Shown: one piece after another, positions 52,889 through 63,223 of the stretch
Numbering within the stretch: position 1 is the stretch's first letter
Layout: every line of letters starts with the position of its first letter
DNA from: CAVPTL01 sp963794415
GTDB lineage: Bacteria > Actinomycetota > Thermoleophilia > Gaiellales > JAICJC01
Reading direction: 5' to 3'
DNA: 64,000 bases
NCBI GenBank assembly: GCA_963794415.1
Contig: CAWCDI010000001.1
Span: 1,984,001 to 2,048,000, forward strand
Notes under the pieces: generated by a model
What the model saw: the letters and a program-made list of their open reading frames with translations, nothing else
Databases searched by the model: none
What the model was told of the DNA's origin: nothing
Program-made: the position numbers and the translations under genes

Positions 52889-55171
52889 GTGTTTACGTCG
52901 TGGAATCCACCTGTCCGCGCCGACGGTGCGCCTCGTTCGGACGGCGGCCGGTTTCTAGTTTCTGAGGTCAAGTTGGCCCAACCTCGACTGCATCCAGGGT
53001 TGGTCAATCGGCCAAGGATCCGCGCACGCTTGGACGCGGGATCATCTGCCCCGCTGAGTCTTGTCGCAGCGCCGGCCGGCTATGGCAAGACATCCGCGGT
53101 TTGCGACTGGGCGGGGGGCCGTGAGATGCCGGTGGCCTGGGTGACCCTCGACTCACGCGACAACGACGCTGCCCGGCTTTGGCACTACGTGGCTCTGGCG
53201 GTTGATCGGATCCGCGAAGGCATCGGGCGCTCAGCGTTGCAACGTCTGACCATCCCGGGGATACCAATGGAGTCGCCCCTCGACGACCTAGTGGACGGCC
53301 TTGCCTCATTCGGTAGGGAGATCGTCTTGGTGCTCGACGACTTCCATCACGTGAGTGACCCCGCCTGCCTGGCGACAGTTGATTACTTTCTAGCCCGCCT
53401 TCCGGCGAATGCGCGGATGATCATGGTCACCCGCAACGACCCGCCGCTTGAAATGCTTAGACGTCGTCGGGCCTATTCGGCGGTCGCTGAGGTTCGCGCC
53501 GCCGAGTTGGCATTCACGCCGGTAGAAGTGCGGGAGTTCCTCGGTTCTCGCGGCATAGTGCTGCTTGAGGCAGAAGAGCGCGAGCTCCTTTTCGACCGCA
53601 CCGAGGGTTGGCCAGCGGCGCTGGTGCTGGCCGCGCTCTGGCTGGTGAACGTCGACGATGTGCCGCAGGCAGTGCGTGAGTTCGGCGCAAGCCAGCGGTT
53701 CGTAGCCGACTTCCTCAGCAACGAGGTGCTCACGGCGATGGACGAGGAGGCCCAAGCGCTGCTACTGCACGCAGCAGTGCTCGGCCGGTTCACGTCGCGC
53801 CTCTGTGATGCGCTTCTTAATCGAACAGACTCCGCCGAGCGGCTATCCGAGCTGACACGGTCAAACCTCCTCATGACACGGGTGGACGAGCGCGACTGGT
53901 TTCGGCTGCATCCGCTGTTCGCTGAGTTCGTCACGCTGCAGCTCCGCAATGGGGATCCTGAGGCTCCCCGCACCATTCATCGGCTAGCGGCGACATGGCT
54001 TCGATCGGAGGGCCTGCCGGTCGAAGCAGTAGAGCATGCAGCGGCTGCCGAGGACGAGGTCACGGTTGCCGAGATTCTTCACGAGTATTACCTGCAACTG
54101 ATCAGAACTGGAGGCTCGGAGACCTTGCTGCACTGGGCCACGGAGATCTCGGATGACACACTGGTGCGTTATCCGCAGGTCGCAGCCGCAGCGGCGACCG
54201 CAGCGTCGATCCTCGGGGGGCGGGCGGTCGAGCGTCGTCGGCTGCTGCATCTGGTTGATCGCTCAGCCGCCCTCGATCCCGAACGGTTCGACCGCTACGC
54301 CGAGGCGACAGCGACGATGGTACGGGCCGCAGCGGTGGATACGGACGTTTCCGAGGCCGTGCGTAACGGCGAGCGATCAGTTGAGCTTGCCCGCGACGGG
54401 CTCGACCAGACGCTGGTAGCTGCACTCGCCGGCTACGCTCGCGCGCAGTATCTCGCCGGAGACCTCGATTCCGCCTGGAGCGCTGGCGTGGCAGCTGTGG
54501 AGCATCCCGATGCCGAGCATCGACCGCCGGGTCACATCTTTGCCCGCTCCACGCTGGCGCTGATCGCTGCCGAGCAAGGACGGGTGGACGCGGCGCGAAT
54601 CCACGCCGAGAAGGCGAAATCGATCGTCCGGCACACCTACGCCAGCCGAAGCTGGCTCGGCGCGAACGCTGGCATCGCCATCGGAGCGGTGCTGCTGGCC
54701 GAGGGAAAGCCGGCCCAGGCCGAGCGCGAGTTCGTCAGCGCCGAACACTTCTTTCGCGACGAGCTGGCCACTGTTCACCACGCCTGGCTTCTGGTGCGGA
54801 TCGCCGGCATTCGGGTGCGGCGCGGCCGTCTCGCCGAAGCCGAAACGATGCTGCGGCGGGCGCACGACGCAATGGCTGAACTCGGCGACGTTGGGCGGGT
54901 CGCGGTGCTCGCTTCCCAGGTATCCAGCGAGCTTGATCGCGAACAGGTACGAGCCTTAGCCGGACAGCTGATTGAGACGCCGTCCGGAGCCGAGCTAGCG
55001 GTGCTGCGCTTGCTGCCATCCGACAAGTCGGCTCGCGAGATCGGCGCTGAGCTCTACCTCTCTGGGAACACGGTGCGTACGCATATCCGCATGATCTACC
55101 GCAAGCTGGGCGTGAACTCACGGTCCGAAGCCGTCGCTCGAGCCGGCGCCCTCGGATTGCTCGACAACTAA
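52889..55171 (+). CDS. MalT-like LuxR-family regulator
   Basis: 760 aa. Residues about 40-300 are an AAA/STAND ATPase (PLSLVAAPAGYGKTSAVCDW Walker A; EIVLVLDDFHHV Walker B), then TPR-like helices (LDSAWSAGVAAVEHPD, AERGVDAARIHAEKAKS-type repeats) and a C-terminal LuxR helix-turn-helix (AREIGAELYLSGNTVRTHIR, MIYRKLGVNSRSEAV). This is the LAL/MalT plan: ATP and an inducer bind the STAND module, the HTH then activates transcription. Target unknown; the plus-strand genes that follow are natural candidates. Start GTG at 52889 chosen as longest; an internal start near EVKLAQPRLHP is possible. Confidence 0.88.
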   Translation: MFTSWNPPVRADGAPRSDGGRFLVSEVKLAQPRLHPGLVNRPRIRARLDAGSSAPLSLVAAPAGYGKTSAVCDWAGGREMPVAWVTLDSRDNDAARLWHYVALAVDRIREGIGRSALQRLTIPGIPMESPLDDLVDGLASFGREIVLVLDDFHHVSDPACLATVDYFLARLPANARMIMVTRNDPPLEMLRRRRAYSAVAEVRAAELAFTPVEVREFLGSRGIVLLEAEERELLFDRTEGWPAALVLAALWLVNVDDVPQAVREFGASQRFVADFLSNEVLTAMDEEAQALLLHAAVLGRFTSRLCDALLNRTDSAERLSELTRSNLLMTRVDERDWFRLHPLFAEFVTLQLRNGDPEAPRTIHRLAATWLRSEGLPVEAVEHAAAAEDEVTVAEILHEYYLQLIRTGGSETLLHWATEISDDTLVRYPQVAAAAATAASILGGRAVERRRLLHLVDRSAALDPERFDRYAEATATMVRAAAVDTDVSEAVRNGERSVELARDGLDQTLVAALAGYARAQYLAGDLDSAWSAGVAAVEHPDAEHRPPGHIFARSTLALIAAEQGRVDAARIHAEKAKSIVRHTYASRSWLGANAGIAIGAVLLAEGKPAQAEREFVSAEHFFRDELATVHHAWLLVRIAGIRVRRGRLAEAETMLRRAHDAMAELGDVGRVAVLASQVSSELDREQVRALAGQLIETPSGAELAVLRLLPSDKSAREIGAELYLSGNTVRTHIRMIYRKLGVNSRSEAVARAGALGLLDN

Positions 55172-55240
55172 CTCTACTCACCCAGGTGATCTGGGCCTCG
55201 CGGCGCACGGAACTGTCCGCGACGTGCGACAATGCGAGCC

Positions 55241-55453
55241 ATGTCCACACGGCGGTATCAGTTCACGGTGCAAAGCGAGCTGAGCGACCAGAGCCTCACG
55301 GCCTTCGGACACATGAGCGCGACCCGACTCGCAGGCACAACGATCATGGTCGGCCCGGTGCGCGATCAGTCCGAGCTTCAAGGAGTGCTGACTCGGATCG
55401 GCGACCTCGGACTGACGCTCTTGAACGTCGCGGTCGTGGACGACCCACGCTGA
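55241..55453 (+). CDS. small conserved actinobacterial protein, 70 aa
   Basis: Reads MSTRRYQFTVQSELSDQSLT, IMVGPVRDQSELQGVLTRIG and LGLTLLNVAV, a pattern I know from short actinobacterial proteins of unknown function (strand, then GPVRDQAELxGVLxRxRDLGL). GACAAT 7 bases upstream may be a -10 of a leaderless message. Followed 20 bases later by the DUF1269 gene. Confidence 0.75.
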   Translation: MSTRRYQFTVQSELSDQSLTAFGHMSATRLAGTTIMVGPVRDQSELQGVLTRIGDLGLTLLNVAVVDDPR

Positions 55454-55473
55454 ATCACGAAACGGAGGAACAC

Positions 55474-55980
55474 ATGGCTGAGCTAATTGCGATTGGCTAC
55501 GACGACGAGACCACCGCGATCGAAGCGATGAGAGAAGCCCAACGGCTTCAAGGCGAACTGATCATCCAAGCCGACGCCGTCGCCGCCATCGTCCGCGACA
55601 CCGACGGCAGCTACCACACGCACACATCCCACACGCCATCGACGGGTGGCGGCGCAACCTGGGGCATGTTCTGGGGCTTCCTGTTCGGGCTGCTGTTCTT
55701 CATCCCCGTGTTCGGCATGGCCGTCGGCGCCGGATTCGGCGCCCTGTTCGGCCACATGGGCAAGAAGGCGATCGACAAGCAGTTCCAAGATCAGGTACGC
55801 GAGATGCTGAAGCCCGGCACCTCGTGCCTTTTCATGATCGTCGAGAAGGTCACACCCGACAAAGCGACCGCCGCTCTCAGCCGATACGGCGGCACCATCC
55901 TGAAGACCTCGCTCTCCGAGGAAGACACCCAGAAGCTCCAAGAGGCGCTACACGGCCCAGCCGAGACGGCGACCGCCTAA
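55474..55980 (+). CDS. DUF1269 membrane protein
   Basis: 168 aa. AELIAIGYDDETTAIEAMRE and the following DAVAAIVRDTDG form a ferredoxin-like strand-helix half; a Gly-rich hydrophobic hairpin (WGMFWGFLFGLLFFIPVFGM, AVGAGFGALFGHMGKKA) inserts into the membrane; the closing SCLFMIVEKVTPDKATAALS / YGGTILKTSLSE completes the fold, the DUF1269 pattern throughout. Function unknown; often in acid- or stress-related clusters. GGAGGA lies 4 bases before the ATG. Confidence 0.88.
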   Translation: MAELIAIGYDDETTAIEAMREAQRLQGELIIQADAVAAIVRDTDGSYHTHTSHTPSTGGGATWGMFWGFLFGLLFFIPVFGMAVGAGFGALFGHMGKKAIDKQFQDQVREMLKPGTSCLFMIVEKVTPDKATAALSRYGGTILKTSLSEEDTQKLQEALHGPAETATA

Positions 55981-56039
55981 GTAGCGCTGCCAAAGCGATC
56001 GGCAAGCACCGGCAACCACGACGACCAAGGAGCCCAAAA

Positions 56040-56444
56040 ATGACTGCTGGAAGGCAACCAGGGGATGGGAGAGGGACGGTGAGGCTCGCCGGGTGGACGG
56101 CGTTTGCGGCCGTGATCCTGATCGTGGCTGGCCTGTTCAACCTGATCAACGGCGTCAATGCGATCCACAACGCGAACTACTTCGTGAGCGACCGGGTGTA
56201 TGCCAGCCTCAAGCTCTGGGGATGGCTCTTCCTCATCTGGGGCATCCTCGAGATCGTCGCCGGCGGGCTGGTGGTGACCAGGCACCCACGGGGAAGAGCA
56301 CTCGGCGTGAGCCTCGCCGCGACCGCAGGAGTACTGTGGTTCTTCATGATCTTCTCAGAACCATGGGCTGCGCTGGTGGGGATCTCGATGAGCGTGCTGG
56401 TGATCTACGGCCTCACCGTCGGCATGGCCGACGAGTACGAGTGA
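56040..56444 (+). CDS. DUF7144 family membrane protein
   Basis: 134 aa, four hydrophobic segments: AGWTAFAAVILIVAGLFNLI, WGWLFLIWGILEIVAGGLVV, LGVSLAATAGVLWFFMIF and WAALVGISMSVLVIYGLTVG. The FNLINGVNAI and W-GW-L motifs are those of the DUF7144 small membrane proteins. AAGGAG precedes the ATG by 8 bases. A frameshifted paralogue is at 58194-58584, convergent across the SulP gene. Followed 10 bases later by SulP. Confidence 0.82.
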   Translation: MTAGRQPGDGRGTVRLAGWTAFAAVILIVAGLFNLINGVNAIHNANYFVSDRVYASLKLWGWLFLIWGILEIVAGGLVVTRHPRGRALGVSLAATAGVLWFFMIFSEPWAALVGISMSVLVIYGLTVGMADEYE

Positions 56445-56454
56445 GCACGCCAGA

Positions 56455-58143
56455 TTGACCGTCCCCGGCGCCCGGGCACTCGCCACGTACAAATCCTCGT
56501 GGCTCCCGAAAGACGTTGTTGCGGGACTGGTGCTGACGACGCTTCTGGTGCCGCAGGGCATGGCGTATGCCGAGCTGGCCGGGCTGCCGGCGATCACCGG
56601 CCTCTACACCTCGATCCTCTGCCTCGTCGGCTACGCGGTGTTCGGGCCCTCACGGATCCTCGTGCTCGGGCCCGACTCCTCGCTCGGGCCGATGATCGCC
56701 GCGACGATTCTCCCGCTGATCGGCGCAAACGGCGACCCGGAGCGAGCAGTCGCACTGGCCTCTGCCCTGGCGCTCCTGGTCGGCGCGATGATGGTGCTCG
56801 GGGGCGTCGCGCGGCTCGGCTTCGTCGCCGACCTCCTCTCCAAGCCCACCATGATCGGCTACATGAACGGCCTCGCGGTCACCATCCTGGTGGGCCAGAT
56901 GCCGAAGCTGTTCGGCTTCTCGATCGACGCCAACGGCCTGATCGACGAGATCCGGGGGTTCGCCGAGGGGGTCGCCGACGGGGACACGGTGGGCGCCGCC
57001 CTGGCGATCGGGGTGACCGGCCTGGTGGTGATGTTCGGGCTGCGGCGCGTGCTGCCCAGGGTGCCGAACGTCCTGGTGGCCGTGGTTATCTCGATCATCA
57101 TCGCCAACGTTGCGGGCCTCGAGGGGCGCGGAGTGGACGTCGTGGGGACATTGCCGCAGGGGTTCCCGCCGCTCACGGTGCCCGATTTCCACCTCTCCGA
57201 TCTGCCGCTGCTCATCGGCGGTGCGCTCGGCATCGCCCTGGTCTCGCTGGCCGACACGATTGCCACCTCATCGGCGTTCGCCGGGCGAAGCGGCGAGGAG
57301 GTCGACGGCAATGGCGAGATGATCGGGATCGGGGTCGCCAACCTCGCGGCCGGCATGTTCCAGGGCTTCCCGGTGAGCACCAGCGGATCGCGCACCGCCG
57401 TGGCCGAGCAGGTGGGCGCGAAGTCCCAGATCACCGGCATCGTCGGGGCGATCACCATCGTCATGATGCTGGTGCTCTTCCCCGGGCTCCTGCGCGACCT
57501 GCCCCAGCCGACGCTCGCAGCAGTGGTGATCGCCGCATCGCTGTCACTCGCCGACATCCCCGGCACGCTGCGGCTGTGGCGCCAGCGCCGCACCGAGTTC
57601 GCCGTCTCGATCGCGGCGTTCCTGGGCGTCGCCCTGCTCGGGGTGCTGGCTGGAATCGCCGTCGCCGTGGCGCTCTCGGTGCTGGACGTCTTTCGCCGAT
57701 CGTGGTGGCCTTATCGAGCGGTGCTGGGCCGGGTCGACGGCACGCCGGGCCTGCACGATGTGACCAGCTACCCGGACGCCGAGACGCTGCCCGGGCTCGT
57801 GGTGTTCCGCTTCGACGCGCCGCTCTTCTTCGCCAACACGCGCACGTTCAAGCAGGCGATCACCGAGCTCGCCACCGCCGAGCCGGCGCCGAGGTGGATC
57901 GTGATTGCAGCAGAGCCGATCACCGATGTCGACACCACGGCCAGCGACATGCTCGAGGAGCTGGACGAGGCGCTCAACGCCCGCGGCATCTCGCTCGTGT
58001 TCGCCGAGCTGAAAGACCCCGTGCGGGAGAAGATCGAGCGCTACGAGCTGACCCGCACCATCGACCCACACCACTTCTACCCCACGCTCGACGCAGCGAT
58101 CGATGCTTACAAAGCGACCACCGGAATCAACTGGGAACGGTGA
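56455..58143 (+). CDS. SulP/SLC26-type anion transporter with STAS domain
   Basis: 562 aa. The transmembrane part (residues about 1-400) has the SulP signature PQGMAYAELAGLPAITGLY in helix 1 and IVALADTIATSSAF-type segments, with about 12-14 hydrophobic spans and QGFPVSTSGSRTAVAEQVGAK in the second repeat. The C-terminal 130 residues are a STAS domain (LPGLVVFRFDAPLFFANTRT, ITDVDTTASDMLEELDEAL). Likely imports sulfate or another anion. Translation probably starts on the TTG at 56455 because GTG at 56440 closes quickly; no strong ribosome binding site. Ends just before the 15-bp hairpin. Confidence 0.9.
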   Translation: MTVPGARALATYKSSWLPKDVVAGLVLTTLLVPQGMAYAELAGLPAITGLYTSILCLVGYAVFGPSRILVLGPDSSLGPMIAATILPLIGANGDPERAVALASALALLVGAMMVLGGVARLGFVADLLSKPTMIGYMNGLAVTILVGQMPKLFGFSIDANGLIDEIRGFAEGVADGDTVGAALAIGVTGLVVMFGLRRVLPRVPNVLVAVVISIIIANVAGLEGRGVDVVGTLPQGFPPLTVPDFHLSDLPLLIGGALGIALVSLADTIATSSAFAGRSGEEVDGNGEMIGIGVANLAAGMFQGFPVSTSGSRTAVAEQVGAKSQITGIVGAITIVMMLVLFPGLLRDLPQPTLAAVVIAASLSLADIPGTLRLWRQRRTEFAVSIAAFLGVALLGVLAGIAVAVALSVLDVFRRSWWPYRAVLGRVDGTPGLHDVTSYPDAETLPGLVVFRFDAPLFFANTRTFKQAITELATAEPAPRWIVIAAEPITDVDTTASDMLEELDEALNARGISLVFAELKDPVREKIERYELTRTIDPHHFYPTLDAAIDAYKATTGINWER

Positions 58144-58146
58144 CCG

Positions 58147-58182
58147 TGCCGCGCTCGCCAGGCATCACTGGCGAGCGCGGCA
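58147..58182. terminator. perfect 15-bp hairpin between convergent genes
   Basis: TGCCGCGCTCGCCAG (58147-58161), loop of six, CTGGCGAGCGCGGCA (58168-58182). Lies 4 bases after the SulP stop and 11 bases before the convergent DUF7144 stop; probably ends both messages. Confidence 0.75.
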
Positions 58183-58193
58183 GACAACTCGGC

Positions 58194-58584
58194 CTAAGCC
58201 GTCGAGCCCTCACCATCGTGCCAACGAACGATCAACGCGTAAAGCACGACACCGGTCAGGATCAACGCTGTCAGGGCCCATAGCGGATACTGGGCGTTGC
58301 CGACAAACCCCAGCTGCTCGATCAAGCTCACGCTGCCAACGGCGATGGCAAACCAACGCGCCCAGCCCTGACCAGCGATCGACGCCAACCCCGCCATCAA
58401 CAGGGCCACGCCCCAGAGCAGCGTGATCCAGCCCCAGGTGCGTACGTCGAACACGATGACCTGATTCGGCCCAAGCGCGTAGTACGTATGCCTGATGACG
58501 GCGACGAGACCCTCGAGGATATCGATCGTACCCACGATCACCAAAAGCCAGCCGGCGAAACGCGACCCACCCTCCCCATTGCAC
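58194..58584 (-). pseudogene. DUF7144 membrane protein, frameshifted
   Basis: GTG at 58584 opens QWGGWVAF; removing one T from the run of three (plus-strand A at 58558-58560) continues AGWLLVIVGTIDILEGLVAV, then WGWITLLWGVALLMAGLASI, GWARWFAIAVGSVSLIEQLG and WALTALILTGVVLYALIV. Four membrane segments as in the paralogue at 56040. As given, the frame lacks its first helix. Confidence 0.7.
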
Positions 58585-58651
58585 TACTCAATTTCGTTCT
58601 CCATCTGGTTTGCCCTCCCTTATCCGTACGTCGATTTGGCCCGCTGGCATG

Positions 58652-59734
58652 TCATCGAACGTCAACGTAAATGACTTCGATGGCGTTGTTCCCGTATCCG
58701 AGCCTGTTCCAGACCGGCACTTCGGGTTGAACGTTTCCGGCCGCGTCGGTAGCCCGAGCGCGCAGGCTCTTCCGGCCAGGTTCGGTCGGCTTCCACTCGA
58801 ATGACCAGTTCTGCCACTGGTACGGGCCTTTCGGGGTCTCGAGGTGCGCCGGGAGCCACTCCGAATCGCCAGTGAGGCTGATGTCGACGTTGGTAACCGG
58901 CCCGACGCCCGACCATGCCTTCCCGCGTACAACATGTGTCTCGTCGCCGCTCATGACCTCTCCCTGGCGCGGCCCGGTGATCCGGGCTCGGGGGCGCATC
59001 ACGGTGACGCGCTCGGCCGCGACGATCGGCCCACTCATACATGTAGTGCCCGGTCTCAAACTCGCCGATGAACGGTTGGGTCAGCACCTCGATCCGTTTC
59101 AGCCATTTCACCGAGGCCACGCCGTACCAGTGGGGCACGATCAGCCGAAACGGCGCGCCGTGGTCGGGGTTGAGCGGCTCGCCGTTCATCTCGTAGGCAA
59201 TCATGATCTCGGCCGAAGGATCGGCGGCATGCACCAGCGTCAGCGAGCGCTCGAACGAGAGGTCGGAGGCGTCGATGTCCTTCAGTACCGGGTTGAGGAT
59301 GTACGACCCGTGATCGACGCCGGCGAATAGCACCTCAACGCCGGTATCGAGCGGCGCGGCCTGTTCGAGCACGTCGTGGAGCAGTGCCCCTTTCCAGGAG
59401 GCGGTCGAGACGGCGTAGTCGCCCCAAGGCTCGCCGGCCGGTAGCGGTCGCATCGCCAGTCGCCCATTCCCGGCGCATTCGAGGGTTACCACCCGCTCGA
59501 TCGAACGCATCTCCGCAAGTCCTCGAGGTTGAGCGTGAACGGGTTCTGCACCGCGCCGCCGATTTCGAGCCGCCCGTCATGTTCGGGTACTGGAAAGTTG
59601 CTGCGGATGTAGTGCAGCTCGGTTGGGGTGACATCGGTTTCGAGCGCCTCGGGCGGCGCCTCGGCGTTGAACGGCTGACCATGGATCATGGTCAGCGCGG
59701 CGCGTTCCCGGGCCAGATCGTCTGCAAGTGCCAT
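58652..59734 (-). pseudogene. sulfite-oxidase-like molybdopterin enzyme, frameshifted
   Basis: Three frames make one protein of about 360 aa: ALADDLARERAALTMIHGQP to FTLNLEDL; then RSIERVVTLECAGNGR (the Cys is the expected molybdenum ligand), GDYAVSTASWKGALLHDVLE, GAPFRLIVPHWYGVASVKWL and GHYMYEW; then VAAERVTVMRPRARI, TGDSEWLPAHL and RARATDAAGNVQPEV, the C-terminal dimerisation domain. Breaks at about 59512 (net -1) and 59028-59032 (net +1). No Tat signal peptide visible. Catalysis would be oxidation of sulfite or a related oxyanion or organic substrate using Mo-cofactor. Confidence 0.75.
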
Positions 59735-59791
59735 CTACTTCTCCTCGAATCGGTGGGCGTCACCCGGCTCCACGGCGCGGGCTGAACCCGT

Positions 59792-60643
59792 TCAGTAGTC
59801 GGGGTCTTGGAATGTCGGGTCTCTGTCCTCGTTGAACGCGCCGATGCCCTCGATCCGGTCGGGGTGGACGGCAGAGCGCCAGTGGGCTTCCATCATGATC
59901 GAGATCGCCTGCTCGGTCGGCTGCCCTTGGCCGAGGTGTACGGCTCGCTTCACTGCCTGGGCGGCGGTGGGCGAATTGCTGGCGATCCTTCGGGCGATGC
60001 TCAGCGCCGCTGCGGCGAGATCGGCTTGCGGATGAAGCTCATTCACCATGCCCAGACGATGAGCCTCCTGCGCGGTGATCGGGTCGCCAGTCAGAAGCAT
60101 CTGCATCGCCTTTCCGGGCGGCAGCACGCGCGGCAGGAACACCGGCGAACCGCCGCCGGCCGATAAGCCGATCATCGCCTCGGGCTGTCCGAATGTCGCC
60201 GTTTCCGAGGCGATGATGAAGTCGGTGCTCTGGGCGATCTCCGACCCGCCGCCATAGGCGATGCCGTTCACAGAGGCGAAGATCGGGGTTCGCAGCTCGC
60301 GCAGCGTGTACAGCGTGCGGTCAAAGGCCTGGCGTTGCCGTAGCCAGTCCTCCTTGGTCATGCTATGACGCTCACGCAGATCGCTGCCGACGGAGAACGC
60401 GTGATCACCGGCGCCGGTGATCACCGCTACCCGCACCGCCGTCTGCACCCCGATCGTTTCAAGTACCTCCGTCAGCCGAGCGCCCATCGCGGTGGTGATC
60501 GCATTGTCGAACGGGCGGTTCAGGGTGACTACCGCGATCGCGCCGTCGTCGAAGTACTCAAGCAGGACGGGATCGTCGGGCTCGTCACCGTCGGCGAGTG
60601 GCGGTGAAAAGTCAAGGGCGTTCCAGCGGTCGGTAGGTGTCAT
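59792..60643 (-). CDS. enoyl-CoA hydratase/isomerase family protein
   Basis: 283-aa crotonase-fold enzyme. VVTLNRPFDNAITTAMGARL, AVITGAGDHAFSVGSDLRER (oxyanion-hole strand), FASVNGIAYGGGSEIAQSTD (second oxyanion NH), then IASETATFGQPEAMIGLSAG with an acidic residue in the usual catalytic area. It would act on an acyl-CoA, hydrating or isomerising it; the substrate cannot be told from sequence. The ATG at 60643 has GGAG 5 bases upstream. Overlaps nothing; 8 bases from the DyP-B stop, so co-transcribed. The only unbroken gene of this cluster. Confidence 0.9.
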   Translation of the reverse strand: MTPTDRWNALDFSPPLADGDEPDDPVLLEYFDDGAIAVVTLNRPFDNAITTAMGARLTEVLETIGVQTAVRVAVITGAGDHAFSVGSDLRERHSMTKEDWLRQRQAFDRTLYTLRELRTPIFASVNGIAYGGGSEIAQSTDFIIASETATFGQPEAMIGLSAGGGSPVFLPRVLPPGKAMQMLLTGDPITAQEAHRLGMVNELHPQADLAAAALSIARRIASNSPTAAQAVKRAVHLGQGQPTEQAISIMMEAHWRSAVHPDRIEGIGAFNEDRDPTFQDPDY

Positions 60644-60651
60644 GGCGTCTC

Positions 60652-61997
60652 CTAGGTGTCGAGCTCTCCGAGCCAGCGCAGGGCGCGCAAGCCCGGTGCA
60701 AAGCAGTACTCTCCGCCGCGCGTAACGACGAACGGCGGGACATCGTCCAGCCGAAGGCGGATCGGCCGCTTCGGGATCGTGAACTCGCCCGAGTCGGTCG
60801 AACGGCCAACCAGCGGATCGGTCTCTTTGGGAGCGCCGATGAAGATCCCGTCGTTCAGCCACTGGGTCTTCACAAACTCGAACTGGCGTTTCAGATGCGA
60901 CCCAGCGAACACGAAGATGATCCCCCGATCGTGGCCATCGTCTTCGAGCACCCCGTCCGGCAACATCGGGCCGTAGCTCGTGCCCCGTCGGATCATGTGA
61001 TGCAGCCGAACATCAACGCCCCCGTCGTCATCGAACGCGTCTCGCGGGTTCGCCCGGCGAGCGTGCGATCCCGCTGGGCACTTGAACCCGCGCGGATCAT
61101 CGCGCGTAGAGAAAGGCGTTATTTCGAGCTTCGTCGGCGCCAAGTTCGGGAGCGTCGCGATCAGGCGCAAGCGCCAGCGGCGCGCCGCTTTGCCAGCGCC
61201 CGACCATTTTCGCCCCTAGCAGCGCCTCGTCCTCACGCGACGAGGCCTTATCGCGCAGGTAGCGACGATACGCAGCGACTCGAGTGTGGAGCTTTCGAAA
61301 GACGATGTACGTGCCGTTCTGCCCGAGCACCGCAGGCGTCGGCATCGGCGGCGAGCGATCCAGTCTCGTCCGGGTAGCCGAGGATGAACTCGCCGGGCTT
61401 GATAGGCCTGGCCTTCGGGTTCGTCGGAGGGATCCCACTACCCTCGATCGCCGGCTGGCCGATCCCGTCCTTGAAGCCGAACGACGTTCGCTCAGTTGGG
61501 AGCTGGTAGCAGTCCTGGCGCCAGACCAACTCGACCCCCGTGATCTCCGCCTGCGCGCGGCGCGCCCGCTCGGCGACGACCTCGAGTCGCCCCGAATTCG
61601 ACGCTAACACCGCGACCGCCACATGCACATCCGGGGTTCCCAACGGTTTCTCCCAATGCTCCGGCGCACTCTCTCCAACGTCTCCTAGCTCCGCCGCTCG
61701 AGCCGCCATGCCCTGGCGAAACTCAGGCGCGAAGCTGTCCAGCGATTCCTGCGGTACGCCCAGTGCCTCCAAGCCCGCGTAGGTGAACGCGACGGTAATC
61801 CAGGCCTCGGCGGCAGGATCGGGAGCTGTCCGGGCAGATCCGATGAGCGGAACCAGCCGCCGCACCAGCTCGCGCCCAGCTGCCCGGTCGTCGATTCGAA
61901 GCAGCAGGTAGGTGCCGACGTACGGCGAGGGACGAGGATGCAGCGCACCGCCCTGGATATCGTCCAGCTCTAAACGTGTCGCGCCGGCGGTACTCAC
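60652..61997 (-). pseudogene. Dyp-type peroxidase (B), frameshifted
   Basis: Three fragments form a 445-aa peroxidase: ATRLELDDIQGGAL start, TSFGFKDGIGQPAIEGSG (distal Asp), AVLGQNGTYIVFRKLHTRVA, KMVGRWQSGAPL, DDPRGFKCPAGSHARRANPR (proximal His and the NPR motif), MIRRGTSYGPML, and GGEYCFAPGLRALRWLGEL. Breaks at about 61,335 (net +1) and 61,100 (net +1 or its equivalent). Cytoplasmic. Divergent in sequence from DyP-A, with the more typical SH-RRANPR motif. Confidence 0.8.
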
Positions 61998-62040
61998 CTG
62001 GACTCGCTCGCAGGGGCTGCTCCTCTGGACTTCTCGCGAC

Positions 62041-63199
62041 TCACACCTGGCTCCGGATCGAGGTCGCCCATGTCAGTGATGCTCCGGCTTGTCCGGCGGG
62101 TTCGGGATTCGGCGGCGCGACATACGGAAACGCCTCAGTCGCCGGCTGGGAGGCCTCATCGACGCCATCGCTGATCACCGGTCCCTTCCCGGCGTTGATC
62201 AGCAGCGTGAAGATCGTGTCCATCACGTCATCGTTCAAGGCTCGCCCGCCGCACGTCCGATGCGGACGACCAGCAATCAACGCCTGCTCGATCTCAAGAT
62301 ACGAGCCGTGGGCGGCATACGGCTTCGTCAGATCGGTGACCAGATAGTCGGCCAGGCTGAGCTCGGTCAGCGGGTGGGTGTCGTCGTGATACGTCCAGTC
62401 CGCCTTACCGTCGAGGCCGTCCCAGAAGCGCAAGTTCGCGTTCAGCCGAGCCCGATACGCACCGACGTACCCATCAGCCAGATGGAAACCGTCTTCCATG
62501 TTGTAGATATCGCGAATCTCGAGATCGCGGTTAACCTGATCGAACTGCTTCGGCGCGAGCAACAGGTTCTTGACCTCGGGCCGGCCAACCCGCTCGATCC
62601 GGACGTTGAACTTGCCGCGCGTCAACGTCTCGGAGACATGCCCGACGAGCTCGACCCCCGGCAGGTACTTGGCGCAGTCGATCTCAAGCACGATACTCAG
62701 CACGTTCTTGCCGTCCATGTAGATCGAGCCCGGATCGGTGAACGCTATTTTGCCGGTGGCAATCGTCTTCAGCGCCGCCGGAGCGTCCATGATGAACGGA
62801 TCCCACCGTACCCCGGCGAACGCGCGCACCCCATGCACCGTTTCGCCCTGTTCATCGCCGACCGAGAACTCGACGGTGTCCCCGCTCGGCGTATAACACG
62901 TCCCCCTCTGCGGCTCAGTGCCATCTGGGTCGGAGAACACGCAATCGAAGACGACCTCAGGCGAATCGTGCACGTCGTAGGGCGACTGACCGTCCGCAGC
63001 CTCGACCAGGTGCACCTCTCGAAGCCGGAAACGGTAGAGAAGCCCATCGGACAGTTTCGCCGTCGCCGAGCGCGAACGGCAGTGTGTTTTGCACCAGCAC
63101 GAGGTGCCCGGGCCGCTCCGGGCTCGGAAACGCGTATACGTCGGTGATGTCCGCGATCGGATCGGCGAGTGCGCGCGGCCCTGAAATATGATCAGACAT
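62041..63199 (-). pseudogene. DUF4331 domain protein, frameshifted
   Basis: About 385 aa. MSDHISGPRALADPIADITD, VYAFPSPERPGHLVLVQNTL opens the DUF4331 fold; after a +1 break at about 63052-63062 it continues SDGLLYRFRLREVHLVEAAD, GVRWDPFIMDA, RIERVGRPEVKNLLLAPKQF and SLADYLVTDLTKPY. GGAGGA precedes the ATG by 9 bases. Secreted relatives exist but this one has no signal peptide. Function unknown; often near peroxidases, as here. Confidence 0.82.
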
Positions 63200-63223
63200 A
63201 GCTGGTGTTCCTCCGGCCGACGG